A DNA stretch of 64,000 nt from Hanstruepera neustonica. Its GTDB lineage: Bacteria; Bacteroidota; Bacteroidia; Flavobacteriales; Flavobacteriaceae. Location of the stretch: the NCBI RefSeq assembly GCF_002895005.1, contig NZ_POWF01000009.1:60963-124962 (forward strand), given 5' to 3'. The notes below the pieces were generated by a model. The model worked only from the letters and a program-made list of their open reading frames with translations. It had not been told where the DNA came from and ran no database searches. Below, piece after piece: positions 37,433 through 47,109 of this stretch (its first letter is position 1; each line of letters opens with the position of its first letter). The position numbers were made by a program, and so were the translations under genes.

Positions 37433-38917
37433 TTATTCAGAAACTTTGAATTCTTTCATTTCCTGCAGAGGTTCTAATATATTATAATCTGACCAAACAG
37501 TTGGATCATATTCTTTGAGTATTAGATAATCAATTTTTTTAGATTCTACTGCAGCATTGTAATTGGCTGATGTAATGTCATTAACTTCGAGCATGAGTAT
37601 TTCGGAACGTTCTTTAAAGGTACCTTCAATTTTAAAATTAAAAGCCACTTTATTCCCACTGTCGGCATTGTCAATGAATTTAATAGGTCTATTCACATAA
37701 AAATAACGATCGACTTGCTCGCTGATATAATATGGGTAATAGAAATCGTTGTTTCCTTTTTTATAGGCTACTGAACCAACCCGATTTCGTTCAACATATT
37801 TAATACCCAAGAGTAATCTTAAATTGAATTTGTCGCCTATTCGGTCTTCATAGAATTTATAATCAGCCCTGACAACGGCAAAGGTTTCATTAGAAATATA
37901 CATAGTACCTGTGTATTTAGCAGAACTGCGCTTGGGTTTGAAATGGACGATATAAACAATTTCATCATTCAGTAATGTGAGATCGTCTAAATCATATTTG
38001 TATTTACGGGTTTCGGTTACAAAATCCAAAGCAGGTTCTTCAGATGCAAAACTGTTATTTTTCAAAATCCCGAACGTAGCGTTCCTGACATTTTTTACGG
38101 TGTTGATACTATCACCCATTTTATCTTCTCGATTATCTAAAGAGACCGAATCTGAAATCTTAAACAAACCAGATTTAACGGTATATACTTTATTTCTATC
38201 TAAATGCTTTAAAACTATGTCGTTGCCTTTTTCAGCAATTTTTTCTAATGATTGATCATTTTTCTCATCTAAAAGCCTGACTGCTTTTTCGATATTAAGT
38301 TTTGCTTTTTCATCATTTAAGACATAAAGTGTCGACACTACATCGGAATACTGTTTGGATTTATTGTTGATTAGAGATGTTTCCAAAGCGTCAAAGTCCT
38401 TATTGAAATCTTCCAGCTGCTTTTTTTTAAAGTTGGATGATTTTTCAATTTCAAAATCTGCTGTTTTTCCAAGGATGTATTCAGTGCGTCTACCAAAAAA
38501 CTTAAACGCCTGGGAGTCTATTTTATAATTTTTTTTAAGGTTGGCATTCACGTAATACATGATGGAATCAATACCCAGCTCGCGATCCGTAATGTAAACC
38601 TCCGAAAGTTCATTGACCATTTCAGTCATGATATAGTCTTTGGAAGAAAATTCCTGTAATTGCATACCCAATTTTTCGTAACCAAGACAAGAAATAGTTA
38701 CCGAGTCTGTTGGTTTGAATCCTGAAGTAGCAATTGAAAAATTACCTTCGTCATTAGAAATCACGCCGTAATCATCCCCAATTTGAATAGTGGCAAATGG
38801 AATGGGTTCATCTTTTTCGTTTGTTATTTTACCATTAATACTTTGTGCAAATAAAGAAACAGAAAAAAATAAATAACAATAAGTAAAAAGAGTAGAGGTA
38901 ATGCGCTTATGGAACAT
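37433..38917 (-). CDS. Secreted protein with carboxypeptidase-regulatory-like domain
   Basis: 494 residues. A signal peptide (ITSTLFTYCYLFFSVSLFAQ) precedes a carboxypeptidase D regulatory-like (CarbopepD_reg_2) domain at about residues 27-110: INGKITNEKDEPIPFATIQI and GVISNDEGNFSI. The remaining about 380 residues contain beta-rich segments (YTVKSGLFKISDSVSLDNR, GTMYISNETFAVVRADYKFY) without a recognised name. Such proteins are usually outer-membrane or periplasmic, some linked to TonB-dependent receptors; no TonB plug is seen here. It is monocistronic, 105 bp from yebC. Confidence 0.75.
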   Translation of the reverse strand: MFHKRITSTLFTYCYLFFSVSLFAQSINGKITNEKDEPIPFATIQIGDDYGVISNDEGNFSIATSGFKPTDSVTISCLGYEKLGMQLQEFSSKDYIMTEMVNELSEVYITDRELGIDSIMYYVNANLKKNYKIDSQAFKFFGRRTEYILGKTADFEIEKSSNFKKKQLEDFNKDFDALETSLINNKSKQYSDVVSTLYVLNDEKAKLNIEKAVRLLDEKNDQSLEKIAEKGNDIVLKHLDRNKVYTVKSGLFKISDSVSLDNREDKMGDSINTVKNVRNATFGILKNNSFASEEPALDFVTETRKYKYDLDDLTLLNDEIVYIVHFKPKRSSAKYTGTMYISNETFAVVRADYKFYEDRIGDKFNLRLLLGIKYVERNRVGSVAYKKGNNDFYYPYYISEQVDRYFYVNRPIKFIDNADSGNKVAFNFKIEGTFKERSEILMLEVNDITSANYNAAVESKKIDYLILKEYDPTVWSDYNILEPLQEMKEFKVSE

Positions 38918-38970
38918 ATAAGTTTTTATTAATAAACGATTTGTTTTCGGTTTTGTTACGTCTAAAAATA

Positions 38971-39000
38971 AAAAATCCTAAACATCTCGTTTAGGATTTT
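38971..39000 (-). terminator. Terminator after yebC
   Basis: On the minus strand AAAATCCTAAAC pairs with GTTTAGGATTTT around a 5-nt loop and is followed by TTATTTTTAG. It lies 23 bp after the yebC stop. Confidence 0.85.
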
Positions 39001-39022
39001 AATATTTATTTATCATTAAATT

Positions 39023-39742
39023 TTAATCAGCTTGTTCTTCCATGGTATGATACACATTCTGTACATCATCATCCTCTTCTAATTTTTCAAGGAGCTTCTC
39101 AACGTCTGAGGCTTCTTCAGCAGTAAGAGGCTTAGTAACTTGTGGGATGCGTTCAAATCCAGAGGATAAAATTTCAATACCACGATTTTCCAATTCTGCT
39201 TGAATGGCTCCAAAACTTTCAAAAGGTGCATAAATCAAAATACCATCATCATCAACAAACACTTCCTCGGCACCATAGTCAATGAATTCCAATTCAATTT
39301 CTTCAGGATCAAGACCTTCGCCATTGATTCTAAAATTACAAGTATGGTCAAACATAAAGACAACAGAGCCAGAAGTACCCAAACTACCATCACACTTATT
39401 AAAATAGCTTCTCACATTCGCTACAGTTCTCGTATTATTGTCTGTAGCTGTTTCAACTAAAACAGCAATACCGTGAGGCGCATAGCCTTCAAAAAGCACT
39501 TCCTTATAATCGCCTTGATTTTTATCGCTCGCACGTTTTATAGCACGCTCAATATTATCTTTAGGCATGTTTACGGCTTTTGCATTTTGAATTACGGCAC
39601 GTAATCTGGAATTGCTATCAGGGTCTGGGCCACCTTCTTTTACAGCCATAACAATATCCTTACCAATTCTAGTGAAAGCCTTGCTCATGGCAGACCAACG
39701 TTTCATTTTTCGTGCTTTTCGGAATTCAAAAGCTCTACCCAT
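39023..39742 (-). CDS. yebC: YebC/PmpR family protein (probable transcriptional or translational regulator)
   Basis: 239 residues, the usual length. MGRAFEFRKARKMKRWSAMSKAFTRIGKDI is the conserved N-terminus, NSRLRAVIQNAKAVNMPKDNIERAI the second block, and YEVLFEGYAPHGIAVLVE-like sequence the third. YebC proteins have been described as DNA-binding regulators and more recently as factors aiding ribosomes on proline-rich stretches; which applies here is not shown by sequence. It is cytoplasmic. A minus-strand TAAATTTG -7 box lies at 39774-39781. It is a short single-gene unit. Confidence 0.93.
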   Translation of the reverse strand: MGRAFEFRKARKMKRWSAMSKAFTRIGKDIVMAVKEGGPDPDSNSRLRAVIQNAKAVNMPKDNIERAIKRASDKNQGDYKEVLFEGYAPHGIAVLVETATDNNTRTVANVRSYFNKCDGSLGTSGSVVFMFDHTCNFRINGEGLDPEEIELEFIDYGAEEVFVDDDGILIYAPFESFGAIQAELENRGIEILSSGFERIPQVTKPLTAEEASDVEKLLEKLEEDDDVQNVYHTMEEQAD

Positions 39743-39773
39743 ATTCAGTTATTTTTTAATAATTTATACGTGA

Positions 39774-39781
39774 CAAATTTA
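39774..39781 (-). promoter_or_regulatory. -7 promoter element of yebC
   Basis: On the minus strand TAAATTTG fits TAnnTTTG, about 31 nt before the ATG at 39742. The upstream TTTG at the correct distance is not evident. Confidence 0.4.
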
Positions 39782-39789
39782 ACAAAAAC

Positions 39790-40827
39790 CTAATCTTTAG
39801 GAATATGTCTTGCTAAAAAATTTTCATTGGTGGTATTTAGATTGTTTATGGCAATTTGTCTGTTTTTATTAAGTTCTTGGTTAGTGTTGTTGTAAGTTTT
39901 TACGCCTTTGTTGAGTTCCTTTACTTTTTTGTTGTAAGTGTCTACTTGCTCTTTTGTTCTTTTACGCTCTGGAGTTTTTTCCAGAGTTGTTTTAATGGTT
40001 TCAAAATCTCCATTTAAAATTAGAAAATCCACCAATTTTGGGACTTGGTTATCAGCTTCGTCAATAAAAAATTCAAAAGCAGATTTTGTTGACTCCACAA
40101 TAGAATTATCATTTTTGTATGTCTCAACCGTTTTTAAAATTTCCAAACCTTCTTTAGCACTTTGGCTTAATGCATTGGCATTTTGCTGTATGGCGCTTAC
40201 ATCTTGATTGTTCAAGGCGTCCATGAGATAAACCTCATTAATATAAACTTTAAAATAAATGAGGTACATTTTGTTGTAATGTTGAAACACCTCATTTGAA
40301 ATTTCCATTTTCTTTCCTAAATCACTCTCACTTTCAATAATATTAATATTGTTTTTAGCAGCAAATGCATAAAAGTTTGTTTCGTATTCCAGTTGGGATT
40401 CTTTCATTTTCTCATCAGCCAATTCTTGAGCCAAAATGTAAGCCTCCATCAAGTCATATGATTGTTCAGCAACTTCTTTCATATCAACGATTTCAGCATA
40501 GTCATTTTTCAATAAACTCTCATTTAGGCGCATGTGTTTCAACACTTTGTTTTTATAATCATCACCATCGTATCCGTCCGCTTTTTCAATTTTTGCAATG
40601 GCTTCTTCAGTAGTTTTAATCAAAGACTTTCTTTTGTTGTTGATATTCCTATCACTTTTACTATGTGCTAATGCCTTGGTGTAATTCCACATTCTCTTCT
40701 GAATTTCTTCTTGTTCGGCAGCTACAAAATCAAGATATTCCGAAGCATTTGAAAAACTTTGCGAAAAGGATTTGCTGGTGCAAACAAATATGCAAATGGC
40801 GAATAATAGTTTAATTTTTTTTGTCAT
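39790..40827 (-). CDS. Secreted coiled-coil protein of unknown function
   Basis: The ATG at 40827 (345 aa) begins a signal peptide (MTKKIKLLFAICIFVCTSKSFSQ) and lies directly after the stop of the protease gene; an in-frame ATG 11 codons upstream would overlap it. The mature protein is almost entirely charged helix (EEIQKRMWNYTKALAHSKSDRN, EVAEQSYDLMEAYILAQELADEK, TYNKKVKELNKGVKTYNN), so it is probably an elongated periplasmic protein. No domain recognised. Tight coupling to the S41 protease suggests it could be a partner or adaptor for it; this is inference. Confidence 0.7.
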   Translation of the reverse strand: MTKKIKLLFAICIFVCTSKSFSQSFSNASEYLDFVAAEQEEIQKRMWNYTKALAHSKSDRNINNKRKSLIKTTEEAIAKIEKADGYDGDDYKNKVLKHMRLNESLLKNDYAEIVDMKEVAEQSYDLMEAYILAQELADEKMKESQLEYETNFYAFAAKNNINIIESESDLGKKMEISNEVFQHYNKMYLIYFKVYINEVYLMDALNNQDVSAIQQNANALSQSAKEGLEILKTVETYKNDNSIVESTKSAFEFFIDEADNQVPKLVDFLILNGDFETIKTTLEKTPERKRTKEQVDTYNKKVKELNKGVKTYNNTNQELNKNRQIAINNLNTTNENFLARHIPKD

Positions 40828-40828
40828 G

Positions 40829-42886
40829 TTATTGGTTATTGGTAAGGTTAATAATATCATTCATGATTTGCTGTGCTTCATTAATATAAATATCTGAAGC
40901 GAGTGTTGATAAATGTTCTTCATTCAGTTTCTTTTCGTCATCGTTGTAACTAACTATTTCATTGGTAGATGATGTGTTGGAAATCAATAAGGAACTTTGT
41001 TTTAATTTGAGATTGCTGAAGTTGTCCCAAATGGTTTTAAACTCATTGAAGTCTTGATAAACGTTCTCAAGGGTCAAAGGGTATTGCTTTTTTTTATGGA
41101 CCAAATTTTTAAGCAAATCAGTATTAAGAGTTTTTATTCTATTGAAATTGTCATCATTTTTTTGTCTGATATAACTTTTTTTAGCAATATCATTTAATGA
41201 AGTTTGCTTTAAAGCCATAAAACTCATCGTAGGCTTTATGGAATCATTTTTCAAAGCATATTTCTTGTTTTTTTCACCAAAGTCTAAATTATCATAAACT
41301 GAAGGCAATATGATGTCTGGTTTAATTCCAAATTGTTGATGACTTTTCCCTGTTGATCTGTAAAACTTTTCTACTGTAATTTTAACAAATCCATAATCTG
41401 GATCTTCATCTATAGGAAGTATAATTTGTGCTGTAGCTTTCCCATAACTAGAGGAGCCAACGATAACACCTCGCTTATAATCTTGCATAGCTGCAGTAAA
41501 AAATTCTGATGCAGAGGCACTGTAACCATTTATTAGAATTAAAAGAGGTTTGTTGAAAAGTGACCCTCGTTGAGAGTCTTTAATCGTAAAACTCTCTCCA
41601 TTGCTATATTTGCTGATAGCCAGAGGACCTCTATTAATAAACATACCTGATAAATCGGCTGCCTCTTTCATGGAGCCTCCAGAATTAAATCTTAAATCAA
41701 GTATCAGACCGCTAATTGATTCTTTTTGCAACTTGTAAAGTTCTTTAGCAACATCATTGGCAACTCCCAATCCATTTGGTGTTTCTAAATCAGTATAAAA
41801 ACTCGGAATTCTTATATAACCAATATTGTTATCTGATTTTTTTATAACATACCCAACAATATTATTTGTTTCAACTTCAGACTTTATTTTGGATAGCTTT
41901 ACTTTTTTAGTAACGCCATTTTGCTTTTTTACGCTAAGATTAATTGTATTGTGATGCGAATCGTTCAAAAAGGAAACAACATCATTGTTCGAGATACAAT
42001 AGGTCTCTAGTGTTTCTCCATTTGAATGAATGGATTTAATGATGTCGTTAACTTCCAAATCTCCATTTTTAAAAGCAGAACTACCAGGTTGAATATGCAC
42101 TATCTCTATTTCACCATTGTTGTTTTTTGCAGTAAATAGCCCAAATGATAATTGGTCATTTGAAACGGAAGTTTCAAATTGTGTTTTTTGAGAAGTATTA
42201 AAAAAGGAAGAATTAGGGTCTTGATAATTTAAAAAAGCATTTAAAAAGGCTTCTTTGACGTATCGGTCAATTCCGCCACTTTGATTTAATAGTTCTTCTA
42301 ATACACAGATTTGTTGTTGAATAATTTTAGGCTTAATGTCCTTTTCTAAAGCTTTAAAATTAGTCTTCGCACTTGATAAAATAGAATCTTCGTCAATAAT
42401 ACTAGATAAAATTTTGTATCTAACTCTTTTATTCCAATAGCTGTTTTGGTGTGTTTCATCTTTGAAATATTCGCTAGGTCTATCGGCGTCAAAATACAAT
42501 GTATCTTTACCAGAATAATCTAATTCAACAGTTTTGAGACTCTCTAGTATAGATTTAGACTGATTGATTCTAGTTTCTAAAGTTGTAGTATATTTTGAAA
42601 TGAAATGGCAATTGTTATTTTTTACAAAATCATCTAACTGTAATGAGTCTTGACTAAAAAGATTGATATCTTCTTGAGTGAAGAATTGCTGTCTATCATC
42701 AATACTATCTAAAAACAAATGATAAACCGCTATTGAAAAATTATCATCAACTGGTTTTGGTTTATAATGATGTTGGTTTACAGTTTCAAGGACAGCACTT
42801 AATCGCTTACAAAAAACATTACTTTCTTGCCCCCAAATAGTGATTGTAAAAAATAATAAGATCAAGCATCTTAAATGATGAATCAT
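40829..42886 (-). CDS. C-terminal processing (tail-specific) protease, S41 family
   Basis: 685 residues, like Prc/Tsp. A signal peptide (CLILLFFTITIWGQ) leads to an N-terminal helical region (NQHHYKPKPVDDNFS, LDSIDDRQQFFTQEDINLF), which is typical of Tsp. A PDZ domain (about residues 240-340: FGLFTAKNNNGEIEIVHIQPGSSAFKNG) is followed by the peptidase core: GYIRIPSFY, GLILDLRFNSGGSMKEA, GYSASASEFFTAAMQDYKR (catalytic Ser near residue 458) and GSSSYGKATAQ (Lys near 484). It likely degrades or trims periplasmic proteins from their C-termini. Followed without gap by the coiled-coil gene. Confidence 0.92.
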   Translation of the reverse strand: MIHHLRCLILLFFTITIWGQESNVFCKRLSAVLETVNQHHYKPKPVDDNFSIAVYHLFLDSIDDRQQFFTQEDINLFSQDSLQLDDFVKNNNCHFISKYTTTLETRINQSKSILESLKTVELDYSGKDTLYFDADRPSEYFKDETHQNSYWNKRVRYKILSSIIDEDSILSSAKTNFKALEKDIKPKIIQQQICVLEELLNQSGGIDRYVKEAFLNAFLNYQDPNSSFFNTSQKTQFETSVSNDQLSFGLFTAKNNNGEIEIVHIQPGSSAFKNGDLEVNDIIKSIHSNGETLETYCISNNDVVSFLNDSHHNTINLSVKKQNGVTKKVKLSKIKSEVETNNIVGYVIKKSDNNIGYIRIPSFYTDLETPNGLGVANDVAKELYKLQKESISGLILDLRFNSGGSMKEAADLSGMFINRGPLAISKYSNGESFTIKDSQRGSLFNKPLLILINGYSASASEFFTAAMQDYKRGVIVGSSSYGKATAQIILPIDEDPDYGFVKITVEKFYRSTGKSHQQFGIKPDIILPSVYDNLDFGEKNKKYALKNDSIKPTMSFMALKQTSLNDIAKKSYIRQKNDDNFNRIKTLNTDLLKNLVHKKKQYPLTLENVYQDFNEFKTIWDNFSNLKLKQSSLLISNTSSTNEIVSYNDDEKKLNEEHLSTLASDIYINEAQQIMNDIINLTNNQ

Positions 42887-42936
42887 TGAAAAGGAAGGTT
42901 AATTAGCAAGTGAATGTAATAAAAAAAATGCAGTTT

Positions 42937-43227
42937 TTACTCCTGAACTTCAACAATCATTTCAATAGCTTCTGCCAGTTTAAAATCTTTGTCGGTTACA
43001 CCATTTGCTTCGTGCGTTGACAATGAAATGGACAACATATTATAAACATTGGTCCATTCTGGATGGTGGTTTTGGGCTTCACATTCAAAAGCAATACGAC
43101 TCATAGCACTAAAGCAATCTTTAAAATTGTCAAATTCAAATTCGGCGTGAAGTGCATCATCATAATATTCCCAATCGGGAAAACGCAGTAGTTTTTTTTC
43201 AATGTCTTGAGGGGTCAATTTTTCCAT
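42937..43227 (-). CDS. phhB: Pterin-4a-carbinolamine dehydratase (4a-hydroxytetrahydrobiopterin dehydratase)
   Basis: 96 residues, typical for PCD/DCoH. The signature EAQNHHPEWTNVYNMLSISL, STHEANGVTDKDFKLA contains the catalytic His-His-Pro and Thr-His..Gly-(L/V)-T..D motifs. It regenerates the pterin cofactor after aromatic amino-acid hydroxylation, or may serve molybdopterin-related functions in bacteria lacking such hydroxylases. No phenylalanine hydroxylase gene is in this window. Cytoplasmic; spaced 50 bp from its neighbours. Confidence 0.92.
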   Translation of the reverse strand: MEKLTPQDIEKKLLRFPDWEYYDDALHAEFEFDNFKDCFSAMSRIAFECEAQNHHPEWTNVYNMLSISLSTHEANGVTDKDFKLAEAIEMIVEVQE

Positions 43228-43276
43228 ATTGAAGTTTTTATTCCATTAAATTACGAAATCCCCGAAAGAATATAAT

Positions 43277-44107
43277 CTAAAATTCCAATTCTTTTAAGGT
43301 TTCTTTACTTTGAAGCTGCAAATGCTTTGGAAGTAGGTGTTCCTTTGGTAAAACGGCTAAATACCTGTCGTCATTGGTTGTATAAACACGTTTTAGGATT
43401 GCATTTTTGACACCTAATGATTCAATGATTTCCTCAATAAAAGTTTCGTGATGTACTAAATCCTGACTACCTAGATGGTAAACGCCGTATTTCTCACGAT
43501 TGATTATATAATGAACTTGTTGCGTCACTTTATAATCAGATGTGACATTCATAATCAGATTGGGAAACACTTCAATAGGCTCCTTTTCTTTTAAATGTGT
43601 TTTGATTTCTTCAATACGTGGCGAATGTTTCCCAAAAACCATAGGTAGTCTCAAAATAGCGACCTGTTTTTTGGGAAGCCGCATGAGCATGTTCTCGATT
43701 TTAATTTTAAAATGCCCATAAACACTATTGCTTAAAGTTTTATCAGTTTCGTAACTGGGATACTTGCTATAGGCATCAAATACATTAGCCGACGAAAGAA
43801 ACAGCATACGGGTTTTGTACAATTTCATATACTCAAGCATATGTGTATGAGCCATTACTTGAGCAGAGAAGTCTCCACGCAAAGCTGAAATGATGATGGT
43901 TGGTTTGACGATTTGCAATATTTCAAAAGCATCATCGCTTTCAACATCGTAATGAATAAATTGCTGATTTTTTTCGAATTCCCGGTTGGGAGTTCGGTAA
44001 GTCCCGAATGTTTTATAGTAGCCACAAAGTTCTTTATAAATAGCATTGCCAATAAAGCCACTAGCACCAAATATCAAAATACGATGTTTGCTATTTATCT
44101 TCTTCAT
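43277..44107 (-). CDS. NAD(P)-dependent sugar-nucleotide epimerase / RmlD-like short-chain dehydrogenase
   Basis: The start at 44107 (276 aa) gives MKKINSKHRILIFGASGFIG with the nucleotide-binding G-x-x-G-x-x-G loop right at the N-terminus. VIRSA-like LISALRG and FLSSANVFDAYSKYPSYETD, with YSKY- and YGHFKIK-type tyrosine/lysine positions, mark the extended short-chain dehydrogenase family; the protein is close to dTDP-4-dehydrorhamnose reductase in size and order. Substrate unknown, and no sugar biosynthesis genes are adjacent. It follows gcvT by 27 bp. Confidence 0.8.
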   Translation of the reverse strand: MKKINSKHRILIFGASGFIGNAIYKELCGYYKTFGTYRTPNREFEKNQQFIHYDVESDDAFEILQIVKPTIIISALRGDFSAQVMAHTHMLEYMKLYKTRMLFLSSANVFDAYSKYPSYETDKTLSNSVYGHFKIKIENMLMRLPKKQVAILRLPMVFGKHSPRIEEIKTHLKEKEPIEVFPNLIMNVTSDYKVTQQVHYIINREKYGVYHLGSQDLVHHETFIEEIIESLGVKNAILKRVYTTNDDRYLAVLPKEHLLPKHLQLQSKETLKELEF

Positions 44108-44134
44108 GAAATCCAACGTCAATTCAAGGACAGC

Positions 44135-45217
44135 TTATTTTTTGTAAAATGGTAATTTAACCACTGTTGCAGGCACAGCATTCTTGCGAATTTGAATATT
44201 AATTTTAGAACCAAATTCACTAAAAATAGGCGCCACATAGCCTAGACCAATGCCCTTTTTTAACGAAGGCGACATAGTTCCCGAAGTTACTTTGCCTATA
44301 AGCTGACCATTATTATCAACAATGTCATAACCACTTCTAGGAATGCCCTTTTCATCCAATTCAAAAGCAATTAATTTACGTTTCAACACGCGCTTTTTCT
44401 CTTCGGAAAGGTTATCAGAATTTGTAAATTCTTTAGTAAACTTGGTGATCCAACCCAACCCAGCTTCAAAAGGCGATGTAGTATCATCAATATCATTGCC
44501 GTATAAACAATAACCCATTTCCAAACGCAGCGTATCACGTGCAGCAAGTCCAATAGGTTTTATACCATAATCAGCTCCGGCTTCGAAAACCTTATCCCAT
44601 ATTTGTTTTACTTCACTGTTTTTACAGTAAATTTCAAAACCACCACTGCCTGTGTAACCAGTTGCAGAAATAATCACATGCTCAATGCCCGCAAAATCAC
44701 CTACCACAAAATTGTAGAAATTAATTGCTGATAGGTCATGACTTGATAAGCTTTGCATAGCATCAACAGCTTTAGGGCCTTGAATAGCTAAAAGAGAATA
44801 ATCGTCACTTAAATCACGCATAACGGCACCCACATCATTTTTAGAACTAATCCAATTCCAATCTTTTTCAATGTTACTGGCATTGACAACCAACAGATAA
44901 GTTTCGTCTTTCACACGATACACAATAAGGTCGTCTATAATACCGCCTGTATCATTCGGTAAACAACTGTATTGCGCTTTACCAACTGTTAATTTTGAAG
45001 CATCATTACTGGTTACTTTTTGAATCAACTCTAAAGCATGAGGCCCTTCAATTAAAAACTCACCCATGTGCGAGACATCAAATACGCCAACGGCATTTCT
45101 AACGGTTTCATGTTCAATGTTAACGCCTTCATATTGAACAGGCATGTTGTATCCAGCAAAAGGAACCATTTTGGCACCAAGTGCTATATGAGTATCGGTT
45201 AAAGCAGTATTTTTCAT
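44135..45217 (-). CDS. gcvT: Glycine cleavage system T protein (aminomethyltransferase)
   Basis: 360 residues, full length. GcvT takes the aminomethyl group from lipoyl-GcvH, releasing ammonia and forming 5,10-methylene-tetrahydrofolate. [48 protein letters not shown] and [11 protein letters not shown] are family hallmarks, and [18 protein letters not shown] with [17 protein letters not shown] marks the C-terminal half. The catalytic Asp lies in [10 protein letters not shown]. GcvP and GcvH are elsewhere in the genome, as in other flavobacteria. Confidence 0.95.
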   Translation of the reverse strand: MKNTALTDTHIALGAKMVPFAGYNMPVQYEGVNIEHETVRNAVGVFDVSHMGEFLIEGPHALELIQKVTSNDASKLTVGKAQYSCLPNDTGGIIDDLIVYRVKDETYLLVVNASNIEKDWNWISSKNDVGAVMRDLSDDYSLLAIQGPKAVDAMQSLSSHDLSAINFYNFVVGDFAGIEHVIISATGYTGSGGFEIYCKNSEVKQIWDKVFEAGADYGIKPIGLAARDTLRLEMGYCLYGNDIDDTTSPFEAGLGWITKFTKEFTNSDNLSEEKKRVLKRKLIAFELDEKGIPRSGYDIVDNNGQLIGKVTSGTMSPSLKKGIGLGYVAPIFSEFGSKINIQIRKNAVPATVVKLPFYKK

Positions 45218-45404
45218 ATTGTTTTCCTAGTAACGAGAATTGTTAAGTTAAATATTGTATTTCTCGCAAAAGTATTGAAAATTATCTGTTTTGCTAAAGC
45301 TAGCAATAGTTAATCTGTAATTAAAAGTTTGTTAATTTTATTAATTATGCGATGTGTTTCGGTTTTTAAAATTAATTTTAGGGTTCTTAAAAACCAATTT
45401 CATA

Positions 45405-47039
45405 ATGAGACTAAAATTATTTACCCTTTGTTTATTTCTTTTTTCTGTGGTTATCATGGCTCAAGATGGTGTGCCAACCGATTATTTGAGTTCAGATTTC
45501 CATAAAGAAAGACGTGAATCATTACGTTCTAAAATGGCTGACAATAGTGTAGCCGTATTTTTTGCCAATCCAGTGAGAAATCGCGCCAATGATGTTGATT
45601 ATGTCTATCACCAAGATCCGAATTTTTATTACTTAACGGGTTATAAAGAGCCGCATGCTGTTTTGGTTGTTTTTAAGGATGACCAAACAGATACTAATGG
45701 CAATACCTTCAATGAAGTATTATATGTTCAGGAGCGCAATCCACAAGCAGAGCAGTGGACTGGAAGACGCTTGGGTATTGAAGGCGCCAAAAATGAATTA
45801 GGTTTTGATGTGGCTTATAACGGTGCCGAGTTTGCCAATTCTGGAATTAATTTTAGTGGTTTTGATAAAGTGATGTTCAACAACTTTAATAATGACTATC
45901 GTGATTCCAAACGTGATAAAGCTGATTTATATAGTTTGATTGAGGCGTTTAAAACACAAGCTAATTATAATGAGGCAGATCTGGACAACCCAATTAAAAA
46001 TAGGGTTTATGATATGATTAAGGCAACCGATGTTGAAAACAGTGCCAATGTGGCTCAAAATATTAGTAGAGCACTGGAATACTATCCAGAACTAAAGGAG
46101 GATGAGGTTATCACTGGTTATGTGAATGCTACTGATGATCAAACCCGTATTGAGTTACAACAACAGGTTATTAAAATAGAATCGGAAACCCCAAAAAGTA
46201 ATTTGGATACTCAATCTCTGTCGACCATTATGGCTAGTTTACGCCAAATTAAAACGGAAGAAGAAATGGTGTTGCTCACCAAGGCCGTGCGTATTTCAGC
46301 AATGGGACAGCGTGAAATTATGAAAGCCATGCATCCTGGTATGTCTGAATTGGAAATTCAAGGCATACATGAGTATGTTTATAAGAAATATGGTAGTGAG
46401 TATGAAGGTTACCCAAGTATTGTAGGTGCTGGAAATAATGGTTGCGTCTTACATTATATTGAAAATTCTAAAATGAAAGTGGAAAACGATTTAGTATTGA
46501 TGGATTTAGGGGCAGAATATCATGGGTATTCTGCGGATGTTACCAGAACCATTCCTGCAAATGGAAAATTTACACCGGAGCAAAAAGCCGTTTACGATTT
46601 GGTTTATGAGGCACAGGAAGCAGGTATTGCAGCTACAGTTGTAGGGGCTAAATTTGGTTCGGTTGATGCCGCCTCTCGTGAAGTAATTAATGCCGGATTG
46701 GTAAAATTGGGTATTGTTGAAAGCGAAGATCAAGCACGTCAATATTTCCCACATGGAACATCACATTATTTAGGATTGGATGTACACGATCCAGGTGATT
46801 ATGGTGCTTTACAAGCCAATATGGTCATTACGGTTGAACCTGGTATTTATATTCCTGATGGTAGTCCTTGTGATAAAAAATGGTGGGGAATCGCCGTACG
46901 TATTGAAGACGATATTTTAATTACCGATAATGGTCCTGTGAATTTATCTGGTGAAGCACCTCGTAAATCTGATGAGATTGAAGCCTTGATGAAAGAAAAA
47001 AGTGCTTTGGATGATTTTGTATTGCCAACCTTGGATTAG
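45405..47039 (+). CDS. Exported Xaa-Pro aminopeptidase (aminopeptidase P family, M24B)
   Basis: The ATG at 45405 (544 aa) starts a signal peptide (MRLKLFTLCLFLFSVVIMAQ); the in-frame ATG at 45354 has no such feature. The N-terminal AMP_N domain (FFANPVRNRANDVDYVYHQD, NFYYLTGYKEP) is followed by the pita-bread metallopeptidase. Metal ligands are visible: LVLMDLGAEYHGYSADVTRT (two Asp), FPHGTSHYLGLDVHD (His), TVEPGIYIP (Glu) and VRIEDDILIT (Glu). It removes N-terminal residues before proline from peptides, probably in the periplasm, since no T9SS domain is present. A strong terminator follows. Confidence 0.93.
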   Translation: MRLKLFTLCLFLFSVVIMAQDGVPTDYLSSDFHKERRESLRSKMADNSVAVFFANPVRNRANDVDYVYHQDPNFYYLTGYKEPHAVLVVFKDDQTDTNGNTFNEVLYVQERNPQAEQWTGRRLGIEGAKNELGFDVAYNGAEFANSGINFSGFDKVMFNNFNNDYRDSKRDKADLYSLIEAFKTQANYNEADLDNPIKNRVYDMIKATDVENSANVAQNISRALEYYPELKEDEVITGYVNATDDQTRIELQQQVIKIESETPKSNLDTQSLSTIMASLRQIKTEEEMVLLTKAVRISAMGQREIMKAMHPGMSELEIQGIHEYVYKKYGSEYEGYPSIVGAGNNGCVLHYIENSKMKVENDLVLMDLGAEYHGYSADVTRTIPANGKFTPEQKAVYDLVYEAQEAGIAATVVGAKFGSVDAASREVINAGLVKLGIVESEDQARQYFPHGTSHYLGLDVHDPGDYGALQANMVITVEPGIYIPDGSPCDKKWWGIAVRIEDDILITDNGPVNLSGEAPRKSDEIEALMKEKSALDDFVLPTLD

Positions 47040-47061
47040 AGACAAACTATATACTATTTAT

Positions 47062-47100
47062 AAAAACCCAAATAGCTTGTGAGAGTTGTTTGGGTTTTTT
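47062..47100. terminator. Bidirectional terminator between aminopeptidase and phosphoesterase genes
   Basis: AAAAACCCAAA pairs with TTTGGGTTTTT around a 14-nt loop, T-runs on both strands, between convergent genes. Confidence 0.8.
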
Positions 47101-47109
47101 TGTTATAAT